Part shown: positions 31,942 through 43,608 of the stretch, piece by piece
Layout: each line of letters starts with the position of its first letter
Numbering within the stretch: position 1 is the stretch's first letter
Origin: Cercospora beticola
Lineage: Eukaryota > Ascomycota > Dothideomycetes > Mycosphaerellales > Mycosphaerellaceae
Length of the DNA stretch: 64,000 nt
NCBI RefSeq assembly: GCF_033473495.1
Contig: NC_088937.1
Coordinates: 744,001 to 808,000, forward strand
Direction: 5' to 3'
Made by a program: the position numbers and the translations under genes
The notes under the pieces: model-generated
The model's database searches: none
The model's input: the letters and a program-made list of their open reading frames with translations, nothing else
Told to the model about the DNA's origin: nothing

Positions 31942-34900
31942 TCACGATTCCCTCCCACACCCCACACAAACCAAGCGGACCCCATCCTTTCCTTTGATCG
32001 CACTAAAGCTCCTCCCGCGACAATTGCGACACTGTTCCTCATGTTCCCTCGCGTCTTCATATTCGCTGAGTTCTTCGTCTGTCAATTCATCAGATAGTTT
32101 ACTGACATACGACGCCTGGGTATGCGCTCGAGACAGTTCCAGATCCTTGTCGAGATGGGGTGGGTCCTTATCAAGCAGTCCGCCGGGTTGAAGAACTCCG
32201 TTGTGATGGTCCTCTGAAGGTTGCTGCTGCGATTGAGGAGCGGCATGCTGTTGATCTTGCGGAGGAGGTGTATGGTGGATGCGCTTCGCGTGTTCTTCCC
32301 AGACCTTGGGATCGTAGAACATGTAAGATCGTCCATTGGTATCCATATTCAAAGGGTTCTTCTCTTCATGCTCCTTTTGCTGCGGTGAAGATCGCGAAGG
32401 GATTGTGTTCGGTGATTCGACAGCGTGCCTGCTGGGATTGGAACTTCCGTTTGTCGGTTGTCGACTTATGGGTGAAGGAGAGCGAACCATGACGTCGGCC
32501 GCCAGAGGGTGTTGAGTCTGAGGTGAGCGGACACTATCGGACCGCTCATTCGTCGCAGGCATTGTTCGTCCTCGCTTACTGTCTGTCGACTTCCTCGGCG
32601 ATACGCTTCGGTCCTGACTTGAGACTTTGGTGGAAGCCTGCGAAGGCGGATATGTCCTTGCCGAGGACCGCGCGTCATTCATCGGCGTCATGCCCGATAT
32701 TCCTTGTCGCCAGGATATGATCCGATCACTGCCAACTGTGGTTGATGTAGACCTCCTTGGCTCGCGCAAGCTTGTAAGACTTGGTTTCGACACAAGTGAA
32801 CGAGCAACAGTCTTAGTGCTTCTCTTAGAAAACACTGAGACCCGATCATCGTCCCGCTGTCGCTTCGACCAAGCGCAGTCTTGCCGGAACACTTTGATCT
32901 TGCCAGTGAAGTCAGCAGTCACAATGATGTTCCCGTCCTTGTGCGCGGTCCTAGCCACATAGTGCGCTGGGAGATTTTGCTTTTCTTGTTCAGATGGTGC
33001 TATACTTCCGGTAACAGACGGCGGTCGCGAGCTGGAGCGAATGCTTTCCGCGCCAGATCGTTCGGCATGGCTGAGAAGTGTGATTGGAGGTGGGTTGCAG
33101 AGGTCATAGACTGGATCTCCAGACTTGCTCAGGTGCTGTCGCGTCTTTGTCGGTGCAACGCACACCACAGTGGCGATCGAGTTGTGCGCATCGAACATTT
33201 CCACAGGAGTCTTGTCCCGTCGGTCTCCATGATTGTGTTCCATCGACCAAAGATACGCTTTCTTATCCTCACTGCCGCAGACAATGTACGTCCCATCATC
33301 ACTCAAGCTCGCTCGAATTTGACTGCAATTGTTCTCATTTCCGCGGAATTTAAGCTCTAGACTCTTGTCGCGGAAGTTGTACAATCGTATCCGCGAGTCG
33401 TTGCTCGTGATCAACACTTTGGTATCACCGACAGACGTGTTGAACGCCTGGATGCCAGTGATCTTGCTACCTTTGGCGTTCTGTCCTCGAGTAGATCTAA
33501 CGTGTATTTGTGTTTGGTATCGAAGTCCTTCGGTCTCGAAGAACATGCATAGTCCACTCAAACATCCTGCCATGGCAGATTTCCCATCAGGCGTAAAGGC
33601 AACAGCAGTGATCATGTCCGGCACTTGTGCTGCAAATGCCACGTTCTTATCCGGTATGCTCCACAGTCTTAGCTTTGAGTCTAGGGAGCCGGCCAGGAAA
33701 AAGCGATCGTCTTTGGGGTGAAACACTATCGATGGAACGAAGTCGTTGTGCTTGAAAGTGCAAAGGCACTCTTTGCGCGAGACATGCCACAACCGAACAG
33801 TCTTGTCCATCGATGAGGACAACAGGAAGTTGTTTTTACTCCAGCTCAGATCTAGTATTGTTGATGAGTGGCCTTCGTACTCGCGAATTGGTGTACTCTG
33901 AAAAACAGGAGCGCTGAGATGCTCGGCATACGCATCGAATCCCTTTGCTTCACTCTCTTTTGCTTCTTGGCGTTCATGCTTTGCTCGATCGTCCGGACTG
34001 GCCAACACAGCCCAAACTCTGACGATTTTGTCTGCCCCAGCTGCGGCAAGATATTTGCCATCGCGGCTAAATTCCATGGCCCATACCGTGTCACACGCAT
34101 CGGGTGTCGTGGATGCCTTTCGCCTCAGTTTATTGGCTGTATTCTGCCTAGCCAGGTCAAACTTCTTCCCGCAATTTAATTCCTGCGCAAGGAATAATCG
34201 ATCGAAATCCTTCTCCTTTTTATGCTTCGACCTCACTTTGATGTAAGCCGGCGGTTGTGGATGCCGTGGGTTGAAGCCCATGTTATCAACCTTTTGGGTG
34301 AACACTTCAGCATCGTTGCCTTCGGGTCGATCATCACTCGTGTTGTCTTCTTCATCGGGCATTTCTTCTTCAGTAGCATCCTTCTTCTTTGTGCCACCCA
34401 TGAGCCTGCTTAGGAACGAAGCAGCCTTGACGCCTTTCTTCAGGTCCTTGCGCAACTCTGCTCGGTCCCGGTCTGAGACTGTCGTGTCGTTCGTATCGGT
34501 TCGGGTAGGGTGGTCGAAAGCTGGCCCTGGCGATGTGGCTTGGTTCTCCTCAGCTCCAGGTTGTGACTGGCCATCATCGCGCTGGACTCGCCCATCCACT
34601 GTCTTGGGTCGGGGGGAATTGGAGGTGTTGCTGGGAGGACTCAGTGGCGCATTAGTTCGTCTAAGAATATGCTGTGGACGCGCGACAGTCAGCATCAGGC
34701 CGGGCTGAAGATGCCTTGCTTACCACATGCAGTACGACACGGCGCAGCTGAAGTGGAGTGCAAGTGGGTAATAAGTACGTAGTTGCGGGCAGCACGAGGA
34801 CGCGAGAAACCAGATTCGCTTACCTGCGATAAAGGATCGATAGCCGGGGATTCTGTCGCTTGCTCGGGGTGTTGCTGCTGCTGTGGTTTGCTCGCATTGA

Positions 34901-35021
34901 CGTCGTGCCGTGCTTGGCCGTTGGATGCGACTGCGGACGCGTTTGTCGAGAGCGTGCGTATCAATCTTCCGGGCGATGCCCATGCGGAAGACGACGACGA
35001 CTCGGGTCGGCCTGTACTCAT
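31942..35021 (-). CDS. WD40 protein, WDR44/Dgr2-like, with C-terminal zinc ribbon
   Basis: Two exons on the minus strand, 35021-34824 and 34671-31942, with a 152-nt intron (GTAAGC donor, TCCACAG acceptor, phase 0), 975 residues. The join reads IDPLSQ/HILRRTNAP. After a disordered head, WD blades begin near residue 265 with DTVWAMEFSRDGKYLAAAGAD. Then follow STILDLSWSKNNFLLSSSMD, FVPSIVFHPKDDRFFLAGSLD, MITAVAFTPDGKSAMAG and the YIVCGSEDKKAYLWSM blade. The layout matches WDR44/yeast Dgr2 (YMR102C) proteins. The last 30 residues carry CRNC, 17 residues, CVGC, a likely zinc ribbon. Human WDR44 binds Rab11, but no role can be read for this copy. Confidence 0.87.
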
Positions 35022-36259
35022 AGTCGCTGGTCAGCCTCCGCATTCCAGTGTCGCAGCGTGGAAGCCTATCCAAGGCCCGGCGACGTCTCTCTTGCGCTGT
35101 CCCTACCATTATGCTTGCCAGGCGTGCTCGGTCTCCCACCCCCCACCACCCTCGCGCTCAGCCCCTCCGCGAAGGCTCCGCCGTCCTTGACGGGGCTCTG
35201 CGCCGGGCTGGGAATGCCATGCTGGTTATGCGGGTCGGTCAGAGTGATGGCGGGCACATGAAAGAAGTCGGTCATGTCCGCTTCTCCTGAGAAGGCAGTC
35301 GACGTCGTGCGATCTGCGACTGGAGCTCGAGCAGCACACTTTGTGAGATCCTTGTCGCATTATCAAGTCCAACGGCCAGATCTCCCCCGCGCTCAACCAA
35401 TCTGCGCCGGTTTCGTAGGTGCCAGATATTTGTGCTGCTCGCGATCCGGAGGAGCGTCGGAGTTAGCAGGCCGTGTTCCGCGCAGAGGGCTGAAAAATGT
35501 CGAGCGCGCACTGGGAGGATCGTCGTGGTCGAGGAGCATTCAGATCATGTTATCGCGCGCGTCATGCAAGTTGGCTGGACCGGATCCAGAGGCTAAGCAA
35601 GGATAAGCTGAGTGCCATGGATGGCTGATGAGGCTGAGAGCATCATCTCTCCGGACGAGAGCAAGATGAACTTGAGATTCCTCCCAGCGTCACGTCATCG
35701 CCTCGCGACTCGGATCCACGCGCATCTGCACAAAAACTGCACAACGCGCGCGCCACGAGAGGCGAATAAAGTCAGATGCGACGTCCGAAGCGAGCCGTAC
35801 GAGCGCGCAGCGTTGCGCTTCGTCCGTAGACTCGCTGGAAACGACATTTCGGTGCTCAGGTGGCACAACGTAACGTGCGCGATGCATTGGTATCGAAATG
35901 ACTGACGCGGATCATCAGGCACATGTCTCAATTCAGCCGCGCCAGCAAATGCCCGAGCCTCGCGAAGTTAAACCGACAGAATAATGCGGGCGGGCAAGGA
36001 TGATGAGGAGAACTGCAGTTCATGCATTATCGTATTTGACACATTCTTTCGCATTCATCCAACGACGCGTCTCGCACGCTCCACTGTACGTATTCTTTAT
36101 CTTCTGTATTGCCGATCGTCCTCTAGACGAGTCGAGAGAGCAAAATTCAATCCACCAGGTATCATCCAGCCTGAACGCCTGTGGCCATGCCATGCCGTAT
36201 CATCATTCCCATATCCCATGCGCCGTTCTCATAAAAACACATCGTACATCGCGACACAT
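35022..36259. other. Intergenic, about 1.24 kb
   Basis: Between the WD40 gene start and the 3' end of the RNR small-subunit gene, both minus strand. GC-rich around 35080-35230. No frame has a recognisable domain, and no repeat is evident. Confidence 0.45.
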
Positions 36260-37642
36260 CTAAAAGTCCTCGTCGAAAGCAAAGTCACCATTCATCTTAG
36301 GCGCATCAGCTGCAGGCCCTGTTGAGCTCTCGGTCTTGGCCTGTTGCTTCTTGTAGCCCTCCATGACACCGGCCTTCTGGTAGTCACCAACACGCTTCTC
36401 GAAGAAGTTGGTCTTGCCGCCGAGGGAGATGTTCTCCATGAAGTCGAAGGGGTTGGTGGCGTTGTAGAACTTTTGGTTGCCAAGAGCGAGCAGCAGTCGG
36501 TCAGCGACGAACTCAATGTACTGGCACATGAGCTTAGCGTTCATGCCGAGCAGTGCGCAAGGCAGGGCATCGGTCAAGAATTCTTGCTCAATGGCGACGG
36601 CCTCCACGATGATGCTTTGCACGACAGACTTGGCGGGCTTGTTCTTGAGATGAGAGAACAACAGGCAAGCGAAGTCAGTGTGCATGCCCTCGTCACGAGA
36701 GATGAGCTCGTTGGAGAAGGTGAGGCCAGCCATGAGACCGCGCTTCTTCAGCCAGAAGATGGAGGCGAATGAGCCGGAGAAGAAGATACCCTCGACAGCA
36801 GCGAAGGCGATCAATCGCATAGCGAAAGTCGAGTCCTTGTCCGAGATCCATCGCAGTGCCCAGTCAGCCTTTCTGCGGATGCATGGGATGTTGTCGATGG
36901 CGTTGAAGAGGTATGTTCGTTGCTTAGGCTCGCTGATGTATGTGTCGATGAGGAGGGAGTATGTCTCGGAGTGGATGTTCTCCATCATGATCTGGAAGCC
37001 GTAGAAGCATCGTGCTTCAGGTATTTGCACCTCGGCGCTGAATCGCTCGACCAGGTTCTCGTTGACAATGCCGTCGGATGCGGCGAAGAAAGCAAGGACG
37101 TGTGAGATGAAGAAGCGCTCGTCGTCATTGAGTCGCTTGTTCCAGTCGTGAAGATCCTTGGACAGATCAATCTCTTCGGCAGTCCAGAATGATGCCTCGG
37201 CCTTCTTGTACATGTTCCATATCTGAAAAGTCGTGAGCACGCGTTCCTCCCACCACTTTACGCGTCCGAGTCGCGTCGCGTTGGCTTACCTCGTGGTACT
37301 TGATTGGGAACAGCACAAATCGTTGTGGGTTCTCCTGTAGTATGGGCTCGATCTCTGAATCCTCCTCTTTGACCGTCTCGGCCTCGATCTTCTTAGCCAC
37401 TGGCTCAGGCAGGTCATCGGGAATGCCCTTGACTGGGATGGCGACCTCGTCCGACGCGTACTGCGACTCGCGGTTCTCCTTGTCGGCCTCGGAGAACTGC
37501 ACTTTCTTGATTGGAGACTCCATCTTGAGTGCTTCAAGGGCGGAAGTTGCCTGCGAGAGATGTGTTAGAGACTGAGATCAGGGTCCGGCGGCGAGAACGT
37601 CATTGTGCGAACCTTCTTGCTAGGCGTTGTTTGCACGCTCAT
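36260..37642 (-). CDS. RNR2: Ribonucleoside-diphosphate reductase small subunit
   Basis: Three exons on the minus strand, 37642-37613, 37550-37290 and 37222-36260 (introns of 62 and 67 nt, both phase 0), 417 residues. Exon 1 encodes only [10 protein letters not shown], then [16 protein letters not shown]. The di-iron/tyrosyl-radical site is clear: D147 (AASDG), E178 and H181 (MENIHSE), radical Tyr Y185, and further ligands in [12 protein letters not shown] and [10 protein letters not shown]. The C-terminal tail FAFDEDF is the peptide that docks on the large subunit. It makes deoxyribonucleotides for DNA synthesis. The first donor (GTTCGC) is weak, so the exact exon 1 end is less certain than the rest. 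Confidence 0.96.
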
Positions 37643-38621
37643 GGTGGATGTGTGTAGATGTGCTCGGAGTGATGACGACGAAGAACAAAGACAATGGATC
37701 GTAGTCGAGCGTGGCAAGATGATGTCGTGGATGGTGAGAGCAGACAAAGACGCGAGAGACGAGGAAGACTTTAAGGCTTGACGCGCGACGCGTGCACAGA
37801 TGTTTTGCCAAGCCGCGTTTCTCCCACCAACGCGTCTTCCAGCCACGCTCTGTGCTCAATCTCTGATCTCCGGTCTTCGGCCCACGCGATGATGATGGAG
37901 ACACGCGAGTGCATTGACAATCGGACGATTCTGAGGTCAGTGTTGTATGTCTCCCTCACGCCGGCTCATCTGCTAGCAGGCAGCATCCCCACCAGCGAGG
38001 CAGCGAGTCCAGTATGCACGTCCTCACGCTATACAGTCGCGTCTGCAGGCACTTTATCACTGCGGCCTTGTCATGTCAATGCAGCATAGTGAGCTGCTAC
38101 AATCAGACTGTAAGATAGTGAAGATGGCACTCACTTGTACTCTGCCACGGGCCAGGTCTCAGCGGCGACTCCGCATCAAGTATATCTTTTGGTAGACTTC
38201 ACCTTCCTGCACGCGATCCGGTTCAAGACGTATCGTGGAGACATAGTCAAGTTCAGTTGTCAGTCCGGGCAGCGCGGGGACCATTTGCACAATTTCGAAC
38301 GAGCAGTCAAGTGAAAACGGATCTCCTGAAGGCCGCGAAGACGATGACCTGGGCACCTCTGCCAACTGATCACGATGGTCGACTGAAGGCCGCCGGCGGG
38401 AATGGCAGCCATTGAGAGCGTGAAGAGTAGCACGAGCGTTGCCAAAAAGTCAAGTGAAGCTCAGGGTGGAGCCAGGCAACTGCAGAGATAGGAGTCAATC
38501 AACGGGTTTGCTCTTTCCTTCTGAGCCAGCAACGCCTAGCGGCACACACGAATATCGCTCAGCTTCGAGCAAGACTTCCACTTCTTCACACCACTCGACA
38601 TACACACACCGCAACAACACA
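37643..38621. promoter_or_regulatory. RNR2 / coiled-coil gene divergent region with MCB-like sites
   Basis: Two ACGCGT elements (37788-37793 and 37830-37835) lie 146 and 188 bp upstream of the RNR2 ATG, with a near-match GACGCG beside the first. ACGCGT is the MBF (Mbp1-Swi6) site that drives RNR genes at G1/S in yeasts. Such hexamers also occur by chance several times in this window, so the close pairing, not mere presence, is the evidence. The remaining sequence towards 38621 is unremarkable. Confidence 0.5.
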
Positions 38622-39931
38622 ATGTCGGTCCGCACCGCGACCTTCAACCCGTCATCGCTCGCGAGTAGGTTGAGTCCAGCAACGCTGATTCCACCACTGA
38701 CTATTTGGCAGAGGCGACGCCGCCACATCTTCGCAAGAAGGGGGCAGATGGTTCGACGAACATCGGTGCTCCTCACCCGGTGCCTTTGTTCTCGTTCGAC
38801 GACTACCGTGAGGAGACGGCTTCCTTCCAAGAGACGCCAGGAAGCAACAGCACTGGCGTCCAACTCCCGCCCTCATCTCCACCTTCAACCGCCGAGTTCG
38901 TCGACATGGACGATGGATTCGAGCCCAAGTTCGAAGCACCACCGGGCGGCTTCGCAGCCGCCTCCAAGAGCGTTTCGGTCCCATTAGCGGCCTCGATTCA
39001 CGCACCTCCGTCAATCAAGATGGAACAAGACGTTGAGATTCCTGCGCCAACTGCCGCGCGCTCCTTTGCCCAGTACGCCGCTCCTCTCAAGCCCAGCCAA
39101 GGTAACGATGCAGCTCCCATCAAGCAGTATGAGCCGGAGGACCTGATCCACATTGGTAAGCAGTGCAGCAACCGTCTGCCGCCGGCAAGTGCCGTTCAGG
39201 CCATGTTTCTCTACGAGATGCAGCGCCAGAGTGAGTCGGAGCGTCTCTTCCACGCTCACATGTTTCGTCTGGCTCGGTCGGAGGAGGACATTGTTGCTCA
39301 GGCCGGTCGATTCAACGCCATCGAAGCTCGCATCGCCAAATTGGATCAACAAGTGGCCAATAGCAACAACGAGCTCCGCATCACGGCCAGTGAAGGTCGT
39401 TTGGTGCAGCAGCAGCAGAAGATCGCCGAGTGTCTTGACCGACTCGCCAATGTGGAAGGCAAATCGGCAACGATGACTGGTCAACTCGACACTTTGAAGC
39501 AAGACCAGGTCGAAGCAGCAGCTGCCACTGCAAACGCGATCAAAGAGGCTACTCAGACCGCCGCCACTGCTACGAGTGCCAATGGTGCTCAGCAAGGCAA
39601 TGGCCCCTCGACCGAAGCCTTCGATATCATGAAGCAGGAGATCGACGTCCTCTTTAAGGACCGGGACGGAATCATCACTAAGCTTGCTGATGTCAACTCC
39701 CGCATCGACAGCTTGATGAGTGCCGTCCAACAGCTCGCCGCCGGCTCGAACACATCCATCACACCTCAACTCACCGCCGCATCTCCTGTCACCCAGCGCC
39801 TGCCCGCTCGCACCAACCACGGAGATCTCGTGGACCTGAGCGTTCCAAAGGGTAAGCCAGCTGTCGGCCTGAATGGTAGCGTCCGTGCTGACGTTAAGAG
39901 CTTCGTCCCAGGCAAGCCATGGTCCGGCTAG
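38622..39931 (+). CDS. Uncharacterised coiled-coil protein
   Basis: Two exons, 38622-38664 and 38712-39931 (47-nt intron, GTAGGT donor, CTGAC branch, TGGCAG acceptor), 420 residues. I do not recognise a family. Residues 1-150 are disordered and Pro/Ser/Ala-rich. A short conserved-looking segment runs from EDLIHIGKQCSNRLPPASAV. From about 175 to 345 there are long heptad-like helices with Gln/Ala/Glu-rich repeats (RLVQQQQKIAECLDRLANVE, VEAAAATANAIKEATQ). The tail is basic with SFVPGKPW. No signal peptide or membrane segment. A structural or scaffold role is only a guess. Divergent from RNR2. Confidence 0.75.
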
Positions 39932-40273
39932 GGGTCATCCTGGAGGAAGTTGAGGGAAGGAAGTCGCGCCACACCACAATAAGATACACTGTATCAACAA
40001 GCAGAGACTTAGACACTTGCTCAGTGAACTGTTGTGCTTGGAACGGAATGGAGAGTCAGACATGGAGGCAGACAACGGCACGGAGAAGAAGCGTTCAATT
40101 TGTGCCACACGGCTGTCTGTCAAGCGTTGACAGCGCAGCCATCTGAGTAATGCGAGCATAATCAATGAATCCAAAAATCAGCCAGAGCAATCTCACACCT
40201 TCACTTCGGATCTGATCAAACGGCATTGTGTACACTTGTATGTCTCACGAAAAGCTAACTCTCTCACTCCCAC
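39932..40273. other. Intergenic, 342 bp, between convergent genes
   Basis: Holds the 3' flanks of the coiled-coil gene (plus) and the GH16 gene (minus). No other feature. Confidence 0.45.
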
Positions 40274-41841
40274 CTACGCAACTCCCCCAACATACTCCGC
40301 CTTTCCATCCGCATCCGTCGTCCACCACCCTTCATTCCAACCTCCCCAATTCACCCACTTCTCCGCCGCCTGCGGTGTCGGTCCGACACCCGTCACCGTA
40401 CTCGTCCCCGCAACTTTATATGTACTCGTGTACGTTACAATTTTTGTCGTAGAAGTCTTCTTTCCGTCTGAGCCAGCTACTAGGGCGGTGTAGGTCGAAC
40501 AGCGGGTTGTGGTAAGCGTTGATGTCTTGCAAGTAGAAGAAGATTTCGTGGAGGGTTTGGTGTTTGATGAGGATGGTGGTGCGGAACTGAGAGATACGGT
40601 GGAGGTTTGGGAGATTGTGGAGGTCGATGTAATTCGTTTGGTTGTTGTACTTGTGCTGCGACTTGAGGTCGATGCGGTTGTGCCGGGAGGAGGAGGCGTG
40701 GTAGTACGTGTGCTACTGCTGCTGATAGTTTTCGTGCTGCTACTCTGCCCCGAAGCACTCGTGGAGTTCGTGCCCATGCTCGGAGGCTTGATGGTGACGG
40801 TCACGTTGCTGACGGGTGCTTTCTTATCTTGTGAGATTTGGATACTTTGCCATTTGCCTGACTGATCGGTCCAGTTGTATGCGTGGGCGGGATTGTAGTT
40901 GTGGATTGTGACTTTGCGGATGTACCTATCGATCGTCAGTCGAATTATCCGCAATCCCCAAGAACATACTTCCTACGAATCGTGGGGAAAGAACAGAACT
41001 CACATCGTATAAGGCCCACCATTAACATCAGTCTCACCACCAGCCCAACTCTTCGTCCCCTCATTCATACTCGGATCGCCTCCAGCCCAGATCCCCAGCT
41101 GCAATTTCGATGGCGTCTGCGGATACTGATAGTTCCCTTGATCGCCGGACGACTGATCATATCTGAACTGCCTTATCACTTTCCCATCGAGTTCCCAGTT
41201 CAGAAACGCTTTTCGCCACTCGAATGAATATGTATGGAAAGTATCCTGAGGACGAGAAACTTCGAAATACGAGCCTCGATCGTAATTTCCTGTGAGACCT
41301 TTGCCGAAGTAGTTGTTTTGACCAACGCCAGCAGACCAGGCTGGATTGCCGAAGTTGTTGCCGGAGAACTCAAAGTCTGCGGGAAAGAGAAATGGTGAGA
41401 AGGCATTCACATGAGTAGTCAGGAAGGAATAGGGGGAAAGTTGGACTCACCTATCTCATCGAAATCATCGGACATGAGTACCGCGCTAGAAATCATGCCC
41501 ACGCCACTTGCAATACGCATCTCGATGTCGACTTTGCCGAAGAGGATGAAGAAATTCGTCCAGAGTTGGGGCGCGTCCCAGCGTTTGTTGTAGGTGAACT
41601 CGGCTCCATTGGGTCCGAAGTTTATAGTGGCATAGTTGGAGATCGTCCACTCGGGTGGAATGGATGAGACCTTGGTGAAGTCGATTTCGTACTTGGTGGT
41701 TGGAAGTCCGGGGTTGGGTTTGCAGGCGCCTGTTGCATTCTTGATGGGGTTGCAGGGCCAGAACTGTCCGTCTTCACGTTGCGCAGAGGCCGAGCCTGCG
41801 ATCAGCAGCACTGCGCTGAGCGATTCTATCAAGCGAAACAT
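40274..41841 (-). CDS. Crh-type GH16 glycosidase/transglycosylase
   Basis: Three exons on the minus strand, 41841-41451, 41376-41004 and 40925-40274 (introns of 74 and 78 nt), 471 residues. A signal peptide (FRLIESLSAVLLIAGSASAQ) is followed by a Cys-containing N-terminal segment. The GH16 catalytic motif DEIDFE is rebuilt across the first splice: nucleophile E129, D131, acid/base E133. YSFEWRKAFLNWELDGKVIRQF and LGIWAGGDPSMNEGTKSWAGG are typical of Crh/Crf chitin-glucan crosslinkers. After about residue 300 a long Ser/Thr linker leads to a C-terminal WVNWGGWNEGWW segment. No clear GPI signal. It probably acts in the cell wall, crosslinking chitin to beta-glucan. Confidence 0.9.
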
Positions 41842-42025
41842 TGTCGAGAGTCAGTGAGATGCAGCAACGTGCATTTGGAAACCCTACTCGTGTTAGGTGG
41901 GAAGATGGAGAAATGTGACAAAGAAAATTAGCTGGACGTGAAATGGACCACCGCGTTTGGATTGTGCCAGCACAAAGGCTTGGCCATTTCTTTCAAGGTC
42001 TATGATTAGTGGCTACGAGCACACT

Positions 42026-43608
42026 TCAACTCGACAACACGCAATTTACTGAATTAGTGCGCAAGAAGACATCTTTGGCAGGCTCGTAGGTAATCTCGAG
42101 CCCAGGCGCTACCAGTCTGTCGTAAGAGTATTGTCTCGAGCGATCGTCCAGGAAGCTCTGCACGCCGATTGTGCCATATTTACCGGTGTTCAATGGTGCT
42201 TCACCATTGGCCTGGTAGTAGGTGAAGACTGCCGCCCCTGGTGTAGACTCCTGAAACGTGGCTATGAAGTGGTAGTACCCTGTTGGCTGCTGATAAAGAC
42301 TGGTGTACCATTCAAATGAGACATTTCTGTTCGGAGATGTTCCAGCTATCTCGTAATAAAGTCCTTGCGCTGTACCTTGCGCAATGAAAAGATCGTTCCA
42401 GTACGGCAAGAAGACTGTATCAGGCAAACCCCAATCGTCATCAGAATTCATCCTTGGCAATTGAGCATTGTCGAATGAGTAGTGGTCCACTGTGCCGCTG
42501 TCGTTGCCGAGTGAAATCCAGCCATTGACTGCGACCACAACACTGCGTGTCCGCGTGCCGTATAATTCAATGGGAAATGGTAGTTCGATGGGATATCGCT
42601 CGTCGTCAAAGTCTTGGGTCGCCAGTCCGTCCCCGTCAACACCGGTGATTGGTGTAGGGCTTGCGAGGACTACAGTGGGTGTGCCGAACTGCTGTCCAAT
42701 CAGGACCGTAGTGGTTTCGACGATGGTTGATGTAATAACAGGCGTAAGGGTGGCCGATGATCGGATGGTGCGTGTCGACGTTGCTGTTCTCGTGACAACA
42801 GGGCGTATAGTAGTTGTATCTGCCCACGTCACGATTGGCTGGTACGTGGCTGACGCGGTAGGAAGGCCATTGCCAAGTACACTGGTCGTACTCGCGGTTC
42901 GTGCAGTGACAGTCGTTCTCTGGACGGGCAGGCTCATACAGCTACAAGCGGACGAAATCGCTGATTCAGCGGCATCTTCCAAAGAAGGAGGGAGGTCTTG
43001 TGGCTGTCTCCAACCATGACCTGGGCCGTCATGGTGCCAATGTGGCTTGCCTCCCCAGCCCCAGAACTGTCGTTTCACGGGTGCAGCCACATTTGACGCT
43101 TCGCTAGAGTTCCCACATATTGTTGAAGTGGACGTGAGGGTGGTGTATGAAGTACTTGTTGGGGCCGTGGCCAGCGGCCCCGGGCGGGTTATGGTATGTG
43201 TGGTATTCGAAAAGACAGTTGTAGTCGAGCTATTTCCAGTGATGGTGACGACGGGCGCTCTGATGGTGGAGGCACTTGCTGTATATGTCGCCGTTACTGC
43301 AATACCAGTCTGATTCGCAGTGATATAGGTGAGCTCCGTAGATGTTTCTGTGACAGTCTGCGCCTGCATCGCATTAATATGAGCAGGTCTTTTGAGGAAT
43401 TCTGCGTACTCACGGTCAGGCCCAGAACTGATGAGCACAGCGAGCTTGCTGCGTCGTAGGTCCGTAATGCTGATATGTATGGAGCTGCCGCCCTACATGA
43501 GTTGTTGTAGTTAGTGGGGCTGCCCCAGTAGTACCACTGAGGTGAAGCCAAGGCTCTTGTGCTCAGCAAGACCAGAAGTACGACCTCGAAGCCCGCCATG
43601 AAGGGCAT
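42026..43608 (-). CDS. Secreted Ser/Thr-rich wall or adhesin-like protein
   Basis: Two exons on the minus strand, 43608-43414 and 43363-42026 (50-nt intron, GTGAGT donor; acceptor after ATGCAG, or six bases later after GCGCAG), about 510 residues. A signal peptide (FEVVLLVLLSTRALA) leads into a Thr/Ser-rich region (66-150). A KR site at 162-163 is followed by a Trp/Gly/His-rich stretch, then a second Thr-rich linker. From about residue 325 comes a beta domain with IELPFPIELYGTRTRSVVVAVNGWISLG, a pattern common in fungal surface proteins and nidogen-like sandwiches. YWNDLFIAQGTAQGLYYEI and FEWYTSLYQ follow. No GPI signal is obvious. The exact function is unknown. Confidence 0.78.

Noticed and set aside
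10287..36070. Isolated ACGCGT hexamers (near 10287, 10443, 27504, 36065) as cell-cycle boxes
   Set aside because: A palindromic hexamer is expected roughly fifteen times by chance in 64 kb. Only the clustered sites at RNR2 and CDT2 merit attention.
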